The position numbers were made by a program, and so were the translations under genes. This document shows, piece after piece, positions 1 to 6,484 of a stretch of DNA of 21,244 bases. The stretch's first letter is position 1. Every line of letters begins with the position of its first letter. A model generated the notes under the pieces. It had not been told where the DNA came from. It saw nothing but the letters and a program-made list of their open reading frames with translations, and searched no databases. This DNA is from Clostridium_AI sp002297865 (GTDB lineage: Bacteria > Bacillota > Clostridia > Lachnospirales > Lachnospiraceae): the NCBI GenBank assembly GCA_937903005.1, contig CALFNR010000098.1:1-21244 (forward strand), read 5' to 3'.

Positions 1-343
1 AGAAATTCAGCTCTCCTGCCTTATTATCCTCATAGGATTCTGGACTACAGGTAATAAGATATACCATAGCTGACTTTAACTCACATTTGGCATATTTTTC
101 AAGCACATCACATGTTAATGATACATCGGCAAAGACAAGCCTATTATCCTCAATTTTTACTAATCCACTTTCTACATCTTCTTCATCAAAATAAAGCAGC
201 ATTCCACGTATAGGCTTACATGCTGCAAAAAAACGCCGGACTTTTAACAAATCCACATCTATGTTTAGTTTTCGAATTGACTCATATAATTCTGCAGTCT
301 GAAATAGTTTCTCGTAAGAAAAATTTAGTATTTCTTCTTTCAT
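1..343 (-). CDS. Partial hypothetical protein, N-terminal ~114 residues
   Basis: An open frame runs from an ATG at 343 to the window edge, so the C-terminus is missing. An AAGGAT ribosome binding site lies just upstream of the ATG. The visible part starts MKEEILNFSYEKLFQTAELY, has a charged helical beginning, then a stretch around residues 47-100 with alternating acidic and hydrophobic residues including VFADVSLTCDVLEKYAKCEL and MVYLITCSPES. This pattern loosely recalls the small clostridial proteins with a B12-dependent methionine synthase activation-like domain, where a similar 'gkii...lk.s...avfictaG' segment occurs. That is a resemblance by eye only, and the diagnostic C-terminal part is outside the window. 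The gene is followed upstream by its own leader and a terminator, so it starts a separate transcription unit. Confidence 0.6.
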   Translation of the reverse strand, partial: MKEEILNFSYEKLFQTAELYESIRKLNIDVDLLKVRRFFAACKPIRGMLLYFDEEDVESGLVKIEDNRLVFADVSLTCDVLEKYAKCELKSAMVYLITCSPESYEDNKAGELNF

Positions 344-366
344 GGTTTTATCCTTTTTGTAAAGAA

Positions 367-394
367 CATATATAAAATTTTATGCTATATACAA
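367..394 (-). promoter_or_regulatory. Possible sigma-A promoter for the partial gene at 1-343
   Basis: On the minus strand TTGTAT (394-389) and TATATG (372-367) are separated by 16 bases, about 25 bases upstream of the ATG at 343. A 12-bp AT palindrome, ATAAAATTTTAT, lies at 372-383 in the spacer. The region is very AT-rich, so chance matches are likely. Confidence 0.3.
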
Positions 395-424
395 CTACAT
401 AGTTCATATAGTTCTATATAACAT

Positions 425-456
425 AAAAAAGGTTATCCGAAGGGATAACCTTTTTT
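425..456. terminator. Bidirectional intrinsic terminator downstream of csp
   Basis: A perfect 14-bp inverted repeat (425-438 with 443-456) around a GAAG tetraloop. The inner stem is GGTTATCC/GGATAACC and the outer part is A6/T6, so either strand gives a GC stem followed by a U-run. It lies about 130 bases past the stop of the cold-shock gene and upstream of the leftward gene, so its main job is probably to end the csp transcript. Confidence 0.85.
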
Positions 457-587
457 AATCAACTTCGTTCTAACAATATAACACTTAATCCGTATAAACT
501 TAAAAATCAAAATATATCTAAATTAGCATCTAAATAATCAAACTTTAAAATCTATAAGAATAAAGGTACACTGTAAACTACCTTTGA

Positions 588-788
588 TTACGCAATTGTT
601 ACATTAGTTGCTTGAGGTCCTTTAGCACCTTCAATAACATCGAATTCAACTGCTTGGCCTTCTTCAAGAGATTTGAAACCATCCATGTTTAATCCTGTGT
701 AGTGTACAAAGATGTCACTTCCTGTTTCATCTGAAATAAAACCATATCCTTTTTGATTGTTGAACCACTTTACGGTACCTTTGTTCAT
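588..788 (-). CDS. csp: Cold-shock domain protein (CspA family)
   Basis: A 66-residue protein, the usual length for a single cold-shock domain, which folds as an OB-type beta barrel and binds single-stranded RNA or DNA. RNP1 is KGYGFI at residues 13-18 and RNP2 is DIFVHY at 25-30; the start MNKGTVKWFN is typical of the family. Such proteins act in the cytoplasm as RNA chaperones that melt mRNA structure, at low temperature or constitutively. The ATG at 788 is preceded by GGAGGAAT at a normal distance. The gene stands alone, with its own promoter (839-867) and terminator (425-456). Which Csp paralog it is, and whether it is cold-inducible, cannot be told from sequence. Its leader is only about 44 bases, much shorter than the long thermosensing leader of E. 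coli cspA. Confidence 0.95.
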   Translation of the reverse strand: MNKGTVKWFNNQKGYGFISDETGSDIFVHYTGLNMDGFKSLEEGQAVEFDVIEGAKGPQATNVTIA

Positions 789-812
789 AATAATTCCTCC
801 AATAATAAATAA

Positions 813-834
813 TCATTGCGATGTCTCACAATGA
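813..834 (-). other. Hairpin at the 5' end of the csp mRNA
   Basis: TCATTG (834-829 on the minus strand) pairs with CAATGA (818-813) around a 10-base loop. Because the predicted transcription start is near 832, this stem would sit at the very 5' end of the message, ahead of the ribosome binding site. Such stems can protect an mRNA from 5'-end-dependent decay. That function is inferred; only the inverted repeat is seen. Confidence 0.45.
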
Positions 835-838
835 AGAT

Positions 839-867
839 AGTATACCATCTTTCGGTAGTTAAGTCAA
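839..867 (-). promoter_or_regulatory. Sigma-A promoter of csp
   Basis: On the minus strand TTGACT (867-862), a 17-base spacer, then TATACT (844-839): near-consensus -35 and -10 boxes at the ideal distance. The predicted start is near 832, giving a leader of about 44 bases. The strength suits an abundant protein. The DNA between this promoter and the lrgA promoter (868-986) is AT-rich; the only thing noted there is an inverted repeat GTTA-N7-TAAC at 929-943 of unknown meaning. Confidence 0.8.
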
Positions 868-986
868 ACTCTTCTTTCTTATTTTAAATCATTAAAGTAG
901 TAATATGTTATCAAATTTTATATAAATTGTTAATTTTAGTAACTTATTATCCTGATCTTGTTTTGCGTAACTTTTTGTGATATATT

Positions 987-1015
987 TTTACTGTTTTTCT
1001 AATAATAAATAATAT
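987..1015 (+). promoter_or_regulatory. Possible promoter of lrgAB
   Basis: TTTACT (987-992), a 17-base spacer and TAATAT (1010-1015), each 4/6 matches to sigma-A consensus. The predicted start near 1022 would place the leader hairpin at 1028-1063 almost at the 5' end of the RNA. AT-rich surroundings make this only a candidate. Confidence 0.35.
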
Positions 1016-1027
1016 CAATTAACATCA

Positions 1028-1077
1028 TGCCCTTTCAAAACTCCTTTAGGCTTTGGAAGGGCAAATCTTTTAAGGAG
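1028..1077 (+). promoter_or_regulatory. Leader hairpin with an anti-Shine-Dalgarno loop before lrgA
   Basis: Bases 1028-1039 pair with 1052-1063 in a 12-bp stem with one G-U pair. The 12-base loop at 1040-1051 contains CTCCTT (1041-1046), the exact complement of the lrgA ribosome binding site AAGGAG (1072-1077), eight bases beyond the stem. Loop-to-site pairing would make an H-type pseudoknot that hides the ribosome binding site. The pairing is seen directly; a regulatory role, and any ligand or protein that controls it, are inferred. I recognise no named riboswitch class here. The stem followed by AAATCTTTT could alternatively act as a weak attenuator. Confidence 0.5.
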
Positions 1078-1086
1078 CATTAAATT

Positions 1087-1458
1087 ATGGATATACTGAA
1101 ACAATTATTTCTTATCTTTCTTTTGTGTTTATGTGGTGAAATAATATCCGATCTTCTGCCATTTGCTTTTCCTGCTAGTGTCATAAGCTTGCTTCTTCTT
1201 TTCCTGCTGTTGATATTGCGCATTCTAAAAAAAGAGCAGGTGGCAAAAGTATCTGATTTTCTCTTAAATACCATGGCTTTTTTCTTTATACCTGCCGGAG
1301 TATCTATTATTGAAAAGTATGAACTAATCAAAGATTCACTATTTCCACTGTTCATTATCACAATTATTACTACGGTATTTACCTTTGTCGTGACAGGTTA
1401 TACCGTTTCCTTTTTTATAAAACTTATGAAAAAAAGGGAGGCAAGAAAACATGAGTGA
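1087..1458 (+). CDS. lrgA: LrgA/CidA family holin-like membrane protein
   Basis: A 123-residue, very hydrophobic protein with four predicted membrane spans (about residues 4-24, 27-47, 59-76 and 85-110) and a basic tail, KLMKKREARKHE. The family signatures are recognisable: FAFPASVISLLLLF corresponds to the usual 'lPiPgSviGlllLf' and FFIPAGVSIIEKYELIK to 'lfvPAgVgim'. The two glycines of the GSVIG-like motif are A and S here. Family members are described as holin-like proteins affecting autolysis and, in several Firmicutes, as partners of LrgB in pyruvate uptake. The ATG at 1087 follows AAGGAG by nine bases. The gene overlaps lrgB by eight bases, so the two are translated together. The choice between LrgA and CidA naming is not resolvable; the function is inferred from family only. 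Confidence 0.85.
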   Translation: MDILKQLFLIFLLCLCGEIISDLLPFAFPASVISLLLLFLLLILRILKKEQVAKVSDFLLNTMAFFFIPAGVSIIEKYELIKDSLFPLFIITIITTVFTFVVTGYTVSFFIKLMKKREARKHE

Positions 1459-2131
1459 ATTTTACGCTAATCCATTATTCGGTATTACACTTACTATATT
1501 GGCATTCTGCTTTGGGGTATTTCTCAATCGAAAAACCAAAAGTCCCATTGTCAATCCTCTTTTAATTGCCATTATTTTTGTTATTACTATCCTTAAACTC
1601 TTTGATATTCCTTTACAAGCATATAACAATGGAGGTAATATCATCAATATGTTTATTGGTCCTGCAACCGCAGTACTTGGATACTCCATCTACAAACAAG
1701 TCACAATCCTCAAAAAATACCTTATTCCAATTGTAGCTGGATGTTTTGTAGGTAGTTTGGCCTCTGTTGGAGGTGTATATGGTCTATGTAAACTTTTGTC
1801 TATGGAGAATACCTTGCTTTCTACTTTAATTCCTAAGTCTGTAACAACAGCTATTGCAGTAGAGATTAGTGAACAGCTTGGTGGTGTTCCAGCTATAACA
1901 GTTGCTATCGTTATTATTACGGGAGTACTCGGTGCTGTATCAGGCCCATTTTTAATTAAGATCTTTCACATTGATCATGAAGTTGCACAAGGGGTTGCCT
2001 TTGGTACTGCAAGTCATGCGGTTGGTACAAGCAAAGCACTAGAACTTGGAGAAGTACAGGGTGCAATGAGTGGAATTGCAATTGGAGTATCTGGCATTAT
2101 TACCGTTATCCTATCTTTGCTTTTAAAATAA
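1451..2131 (+). CDS. lrgB: LrgB/CidB family membrane protein
   Basis: A 226-residue polytopic membrane protein, normal for LrgB (about 230). Conserved blocks are visible: NPLLIAI near residue 35, FIGPATAVLGYSIY near 68-81, PKSVTTAIAVEISEQLGG near 128-145, SGPFLIKI, and VAFGTASHAVGTSKALELGE near 182-201. About seven to eight membrane spans are expected. It works with LrgA in the membrane; proposed roles are control of murein hydrolase activity and pyruvate or related carboxylate transport. Its GGGAGG ribosome binding site lies inside the end of lrgA and the genes overlap by eight bases. There is no clear terminator after it, so some read-through into dpaA is possible. Confidence 0.92.
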   Translation: MSEFYANPLFGITLTILAFCFGVFLNRKTKSPIVNPLLIAIIFVITILKLFDIPLQAYNNGGNIINMFIGPATAVLGYSIYKQVTILKKYLIPIVAGCFVGSLASVGGVYGLCKLLSMENTLLSTLIPKSVTTAIAVEISEQLGGVPAITVAIVIITGVLGAVSGPFLIKIFHIDHEVAQGVAFGTASHAVGTSKALELGEVQGAMSGIAIGVSGIITVILSLLLK

Positions 2132-2137
2132 AACAAT

Positions 2138-2166
2138 CACCAACCCATTCTCTATTCATATACTTA
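2138..2166 (+). promoter_or_regulatory. Candidate sigma-K (mother-cell) promoter for dpaAB
   Basis: CACC at 2138-2141 fits the sigma-K -35 pattern mACm. After 15 bases comes CATATACTTA (2157-2166), close to the -10 pattern CATAnnnTA with one mismatch. It also fits the sigma-E -10 pattern CATACAnT with one mismatch. In Bacillus subtilis the spoVF operon is sigma-K dependent. The predicted start near 2172 leaves a very short leader carrying the GGGGG ribosome binding site. Confidence 0.45.
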
Positions 2167-2187
2167 TAGAAGAAGGGGGTTCCAAAC

Positions 2188-3072
2188 ATGTCAAATAAAC
2201 AAAGCTCATCTTATTCAAAAATCTCTTTTATTGGTGGAGACTTAAGACTTTCTTATATGATAAGAGAAATGGCTAAAAGGGGTTATGAGGTTGCTGCTTA
2301 TTGCGTTCCATTAGCAGAGACATTTCCTTCCGTTACTGTCTTAAGCTCTTTACAAGAAGCATTAGATTATTCTGATGTGATTGTGGGACCTGTGCCTTTT
2401 TCTAAAACACAGCTCACGATAAACTCGTCAGTCGAGGCAAACGACTTAGAAATGAAGAACTTTCTCTCCAGCTTAAAAGCTTCACATATTATTTTCGGTG
2501 GTGCCATTACACCATGCGTAAAACTATTTTGTGATGTCCGTTCCATAAGGTATTTTGACTTTATGAACAATGAGGAAGTTGCCATTTTAAATGCGATTGC
2601 TACTGCTGAAGGTACTATTGCAGAGGCAATTAAACGAAGCCCAGTGAATCTTAGCGGCAACGCATGTTTAGTTCTCGGTTATGGAAAATGTGGCAGTGTT
2701 TTAGCTGCTAAACTCAAAGGACTGGATGCTAACGTTTGCGTTTGTGCCAGGAGATCAGACGCATTGGCACAAGCAAAGGCGGCAGGTTTTAGAACTTTGC
2801 CTTTTGATTGTTTCAAAAACTCTTTGCATGAGTTTTTATTTATTTTTAATACCATCCCAACTCAATATTTTGATGAAAGCTTATTGAAAGAGGTTTTGCA
2901 AGATGCAACTTTAATTGACATTTCATCTAATCCTGGATGTTTTGATGTAGATGCTGCTTCGAAACTTGGTATCAAGACAGCACTTTGTCTTGGTCTTCCT
3001 GGAAAATATGCTCCAAAGACCTCTGGTTTAATCCTTACGGAAGCGCTTGTTGCACAACTTGAATCTCTGTAA
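2188..3072 (+). CDS. dpaA: Dipicolinate synthase subunit A (SpoVFA/DpaA)
   Basis: A 294-residue protein, matching the usual ~297 for SpoVFA. With DpaB it oxidises the product of dihydrodipicolinate synthase to dipicolinic acid in the mother cell during late sporulation; dipicolinate is then loaded into the spore core as the calcium salt. The N-terminal DpaA domain starts with ISFIGGDLRLSYMIREM at 12-28. The central segment has the typical FDFMNNEEVAILNAIATAEG. A Rossmann nucleotide-binding fold follows, with GYGKCG near residue 163 and the basic CARRSDA after the second strand, suggesting NADP. The ATG at 2188 has a GGGGG ribosome binding site. dpaB follows after 30 bases. Unlike the B. subtilis operon, no asd, dapG or dapA genes follow. 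Confidence 0.95.
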   Translation: MSNKQSSSYSKISFIGGDLRLSYMIREMAKRGYEVAAYCVPLAETFPSVTVLSSLQEALDYSDVIVGPVPFSKTQLTINSSVEANDLEMKNFLSSLKASHIIFGGAITPCVKLFCDVRSIRYFDFMNNEEVAILNAIATAEGTIAEAIKRSPVNLSGNACLVLGYGKCGSVLAAKLKGLDANVCVCARRSDALAQAKAAGFRTLPFDCFKNSLHEFLFIFNTIPTQYFDESLLKEVLQDATLIDISSNPGCFDVDAASKLGIKTALCLGLPGKYAPKTSGLILTEALVAQLESL

Positions 3073-3102
3073 TAATCTTTCCTTTAAGAAAGAAGTGGTT
3101 TC

Positions 3103-3690
3103 ATGAAATTGGAAGAATGCACCGTTGGTGTTGCAATGACTGGTTCATTTTGCACCTACAAGAAAATGATTGAACAGATCGAATTACTTGTAGCGCACAA
3201 CATTAACGTTATTCCTATTTTTTCAGATAGTGCCCAGACTCTTGACAGTCGTTTCGGGCATCCTAAAGATTTTATGGATACACTTGAGAAAATCACATCG
3301 AATAAACCTGTATTAACCATTCCAGCGGCAGAGCCTCTTGGTCCTAAAAACAAACTGGATCTTTTAATTATAGCTCCATGCACTGGCAATACATTAGCAA
3401 AGCTTTGCCATGGTATTACAGACACACCTGTTTTAATGGCAGCAAAAGGACATTTAAGAAACGGAAAGCCTTTAATCATTTTCTTATCCAGTAATGATTC
3501 TTTAGGCATTAACTTCACAAACATTGGTTCCTTAATGAACATGAAACATATCTATTTTGTGCCATTCGGTCAGGATAATTATAAGCAGAAACCAAATTCT
3601 ATGGTTTCTCATTTTGATTTAATCGAAGATACGTTACAGGCAGCTTTAAATGGAGAACAGTTACAGCCTATTGTGCTGGCTCCTCAATAG
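3103..3690 (+). CDS. dpaB: Dipicolinate synthase subunit B (SpoVFB/DpaB)
   Basis: A 195-residue flavoprotein-family protein (Dfp/UbiX-like Rossmann fold), close to the ~200 of B. subtilis SpoVFB. It is the second subunit of dipicolinate synthase. Seen in the sequence: the N-terminal VGVAMTGSFCTYKK at 9-22, the FMN-domain-like LLIIAPCTGNTLAKLCHGIT near 87-106, and DTPVLMAAKGHLRN, all typical of the subunit. The C-terminal part carries the family's SLGINFTNIGSLMN stretch. It starts 30 bases after dpaA behind a weak AGAAGTGG ribosome binding site, so it is cotranscribed with dpaA. The transcript ends at the terminator at 3720-3760. Confidence 0.95.
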   Translation: MKLEECTVGVAMTGSFCTYKKMIEQIELLVAHNINVIPIFSDSAQTLDSRFGHPKDFMDTLEKITSNKPVLTIPAAEPLGPKNKLDLLIIAPCTGNTLAKLCHGITDTPVLMAAKGHLRNGKPLIIFLSSNDSLGINFTNIGSLMNMKHIYFVPFGQDNYKQKPNSMVSHFDLIEDTLQAALNGEQLQPIVLAPQ

Positions 3691-3719
3691 ACGCAATACC
3701 TTTATTATCATCTTTTCAG

Positions 3720-3760
3720 CAAACAAGATATCTAGTTTTACCAGGTATCTTGTTTGTTTT
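3720..3760 (+). terminator. Intrinsic terminator after dpaB
   Basis: A 14-bp stem (3720-3733 with 3743-3756, one G-T wobble) and a 9-base loop, followed by TTTT on the plus strand. It lies 30 bases past the dpaB stop and only about 10 bases from the end of the convergent HD-hydrolase gene. On the minus strand no clean U-run follows, so it serves mainly dpaB. Confidence 0.8.
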
Positions 3761-3766
3761 CACTAT

Positions 3767-4330
3767 TCATTTTCCAAATACGTTTTCCACCAGTACCTTA
3801 TACTCCTGCCAAGCCAGATAACAGTCCATATCTTGCATTGCCATTACCAGTGATTTATAATACCAGCCCTGCTCTTCCTTTCTCTTCTCATGAAACCGCT
3901 CCCATAACCTATCTCCCACTTCTTGATAATCCTGGTACATGGAGCGAATATTAGAAAGTTTATCTGCCAATGCAATTATCTTAATTTCTTTACGTGTTTC
4001 CTGCTGCAAATGTTCAATCGTTTCTTGCTTCCGAATCTTCCAAGTTGCTTCTGGTGGCAGTTCTTTTCTCTTATTCTCAGACTCAGCAGATACATAATCA
4101 GCCACTACTCCAAATTCTCTTTTTAACTCCTCATAGGTAACATCGGTGTCTTCCAGCACATCATGCAAAATAGCAGCTGCAATCACATTCACATCATTTG
4201 TCATGGACGAAACAATCACACCTGCTTCTAAGGGATGTAAAATGTAAGGTAATTTACTTCCTTTTCTTACTGTTCCTTTATGTGCCTCGGTTGCAAATAA
4301 AATTGCCTTATTAATTATATTTTCCACCAT
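3767..4330 (-). CDS. Stand-alone SpoT/RelA-type HD hydrolase (small alarmone hydrolase-like)
   Basis: A 187-residue protein made of a single HD domain like the hydrolase half of Rel/SpoT, without synthetase, TGS or ACT domains. All expected metal and catalytic positions are present: H32 (in YILHP), H56-D57 (ILHDVLED), E60-D61, and D123 with N127 in ALADKLSNIR. The N-terminal AHKGTVRKGSKLPYILHP block is typical of the Mesh1/SpoT hydrolase family. The likely reaction is Mn-dependent removal of the 3'-pyrophosphate from (p)ppGpp; Mesh1-like enzymes can also dephosphorylate NADPH, so the substrate is not certain. The C-terminal 50 residues (GWYYKSLVMAMQDMD, WQEYKVLVENVF) are outside the core. The ATG at 4330 follows AAAGGGG. 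It is the last gene of the leftward cluster, 73 bases after the glycosyltransferase, and may also have its own promoter. Confidence 0.82.
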   Translation of the reverse strand: MVENIINKAILFATEAHKGTVRKGSKLPYILHPLEAGVIVSSMTNDVNVIAAAILHDVLEDTDVTYEELKREFGVVADYVSAESENKRKELPPEATWKIRKQETIEHLQQETRKEIKIIALADKLSNIRSMYQDYQEVGDRLWERFHEKRKEEQGWYYKSLVMAMQDMDCYLAWQEYKVLVENVFGK

Positions 4331-4403
4331 AAGACCCCTTTCGTTTCATTCTCCTTCTATGCTTCTAAACTAGACATATGAAATAGTAGTTAGTATAACC
4401 TGA

Positions 4404-5951
4404 TTACTTTCCTATCATACAAAACATGAAAATAGAAATAATCCCAAAGCCACCAATTATAGTCCCCATAACAATTCGATAAATCAATGCTTTTCTTGTC
4501 TTTTTAGAACCTATCTGATCAAAACATTTACCTATGAAGATTGCACCTAAAAAAGCCGTAGGCACAATATAACGGAAATCCATCGTACATCCAAATGGAT
4601 ACTCTACATTAAAATATAAAAAGGTACTGTAAATCACGCCCCACAAAACAGGCATTCCCAAACTCAACATTTTATTTTTCTTACATTTCACAATAACATA
4701 AACCATAGCAGCTAAAGAAAGTATAATCATGCATCCATTAAAGAAAATAAGCAGCTTTGGAATAATTGGTGTAATCTTAAATTTAAACTCGCTAAATAAG
4801 GAACTTTTTAACACAAACAGACTGATATTATATTCTTCCCAAGGATCGGAATAGATAGGATGAAACAGTCTGCTAACAGGAAATGTGATAAATCGTTTTA
4901 CCCATGATACATCCCCTGTATAAATGCGCAGGCTCTCTTTAATTCTTACAACATAACCAAAAGGCTGTTGAAACAATATATAATTTCTAAGAGTGTACCA
5001 AAGTCCAAGAGGAAACGCAATTGCACCAAATCCAAAGAGTTTCATTGCCATTTCTTTTAAAGCATCCTTGCTTTCCTTTCTTCTTTTATATGCCACATAT
5101 AGCATAAGGGGGCCTGTAAATAGAGCAATATTGCCACAAGAAGTCTTAGTCATCATTCCTAAGCCAAAAGCGAGTCCCAGTCCGATGGTGTTCTTCCAGC
5201 TTTGTTCTTTGTACCATCTCAAGGTGTATAGAATTGCTAGAATCATAAAATAGGTAACGAGTGAGTCATTATTCACACGAGCACTCATAAGGTAACAGCT
5301 TGGCAATACTGCAATAATTGCAGTTGCTACCGCTTTCGTACCCTCATTTAATCCCAGCTCTGTACAAATCTTTGGCATAAGCATCAGGCTCCAACAGGAA
5401 GCCACACACGAAATAATTTTTGCAATCTCCAAAATATCTTGATAGGCCGTATAATTCATTAACGAATTTACAGCAAGACAAAGGCAGGCTGCTAAAAAAT
5501 GAAACAATGGCGGATGGTAAAACTGTACCCAGTTAGTTTCTGGCAAATGCCCATTTACCATGATTTTTAGAATGTATGCTGCATGCCCGTAGCCATCTAA
5601 AGCTGTATCGCCCAAATCAATTGCACGAGTGGTGTATGGAGTATATAACATATATCCAATTCGCATAATGAATCCAATGCCAAGGAACAGTTTTACGGCA
5701 AACCGCCAGGAAAATCCTTTTTTTACTGCTTGTAAACCCGTTGCTCCAAACAGACATAGAATGCTGACGAACATAGCACCTTGAATCAAATCAATCTCTC
5801 GCTGCAACCCTGCTTTATACACAATAATAAATAGAACGGTTATAAATAAGAATACATTTATGTACGGCAGAAGGAAACTAAACTTATCCTCGTTTATCTT
5901 ATTCGCTGCCTTATTACTCTTCTCCTGTTTCGGTTTACCTGATTTTTCCAC
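4404..5951 (-). CDS. Polytopic GT-C glycosyltransferase (PMT/ArnT-like)
   Basis: A 515-residue integral membrane protein. A hydrophilic basic N-terminus of about 25 residues is followed by roughly eleven membrane spans. The first outside loop carries DLGDTALDGYGHA (near 111-123), with acidic residues in the position of the GT-C catalytic Asp, and then FYHPPLFH, the HPPL-type block of the dolichyl-phosphate-mannose/ArnT (PMT_2) superfamily. Near the C-terminus FRYIVP matches the family's 'RYl.P' block. Such enzymes transfer a sugar from a polyprenyl-phosphate donor to lipid, protein or glycan on the outer face of the membrane; donor and acceptor here are unknown. The start is GTG at 5951, behind GAGGGAAGGAA; no ATG is better placed. 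The gene follows the small membrane protein after 26 bases. Confidence 0.85.
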   Translation of the reverse strand: MEKSGKPKQEKSNKAANKINEDKFSFLLPYINVFLFITVLFIIVYKAGLQREIDLIQGAMFVSILCLFGATGLQAVKKGFSWRFAVKLFLGIGFIMRIGYMLYTPYTTRAIDLGDTALDGYGHAAYILKIMVNGHLPETNWVQFYHPPLFHFLAACLCLAVNSLMNYTAYQDILEIAKIISCVASCWSLMLMPKICTELGLNEGTKAVATAIIAVLPSCYLMSARVNNDSLVTYFMILAILYTLRWYKEQSWKNTIGLGLAFGLGMMTKTSCGNIALFTGPLMLYVAYKRRKESKDALKEMAMKLFGFGAIAFPLGLWYTLRNYILFQQPFGYVVRIKESLRIYTGDVSWVKRFITFPVSRLFHPIYSDPWEEYNISLFVLKSSLFSEFKFKITPIIPKLLIFFNGCMIILSLAAMVYVIVKCKKNKMLSLGMPVLWGVIYSTFLYFNVEYPFGCTMDFRYIVPTAFLGAIFIGKCFDQIGSKKTRKALIYRIVMGTIIGGFGIISIFMFCMIGK

Positions 5952-5977
5952 TTTTCGATTCCTTCCCTCTCATATCA

Positions 5978-6484
5978 CTATAGATTTACCTTCTTTCGGA
6001 ACTCTGGCCAAAAGCCATACACAATGAACCGGTAAGCATAATCGTAAATAGCAAACGCCACCTGTCCTGCAACCCAAATGCCAAGCACAATGACTCCTTC
6101 GGCTTTGCCTTTATAGATAAGCTGCGGCATAAACAAAAGGGCTGGAACATATAAAATGTTAAACAAACTAAACTTTATAAGAAGGAATGCCTTTGGAAAA
6201 CGTTCCTTAAGGCATTCTGCTCCTACTATATAAAGATTAATTGCTGCAAGAGTAATACAATAGATTTTATTAGGTATTAGTATAAAGGTTAAGAGCGTAC
6301 ATGCTACAAAGAATCCAATACCTAACCTTTTTCCACACTCACTAAATGCAATTCCCAGGCAGAATGAAGCCGCGCAAAGGAAAAACAGCGTATTTGGTTC
6401 TATGACATTGCCAAGGTAGACCAAAATACATGTTAATGCTAATAAAATACCTAAGAAAGCTATCTCTTTTGGCTTTACATGCAT
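5978..6484 (-). CDS. Small polytopic membrane protein of unknown function
   Basis: A 168-residue protein with about six hydrophobic segments (near 8-26, 32-50, 55-70, 74-90, 103-122 and 129-148), a charged MHVKPKE start and a basic KK tail. I do not recognise the family with confidence; the pattern of a short charged start, packed spans and a conserved-looking IPNK turn at 70-73 recalls ECF-transporter S components, but no ligand motif is seen. I place the start at the ATG at 6484. The eight codons upstream in frame contain GGGAGGAG (6502-6495), which is the ribosome binding site itself, ten bases from this ATG. The gene then overlaps the end of the J-domain gene by ten bases, implying coupled translation. 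It may be a partner of that chaperone-like protein or of the downstream glycosyltransferase. Confidence 0.7.
   Translation of the reverse strand: MHVKPKEIAFLGILLALTCILVYLGNVIEPNTLFFLCAASFCLGIAFSECGKRLGIGFFVACTLLTFILIPNKIYCITLAAINLYIVGAECLKERFPKAFLLIKFSLFNILYVPALLFMPQLIYKGKAEGVIVLGIWVAGQVAFAIYDYAYRFIVYGFWPEFRKKVNL

Noticed and set aside
1080..1361. Minus-strand 93-codon frame
   Set aside because: Lies antisense inside lrgA, which has a clear family match and ribosome binding site; the antisense translation has no recognisable features.
3650..3954. Two plus-strand frames of 66-67 codons after dpaB
   Set aside because: They cross the dpaB terminator and lie antisense to the HD hydrolase; no ribosome binding site and low-complexity products.
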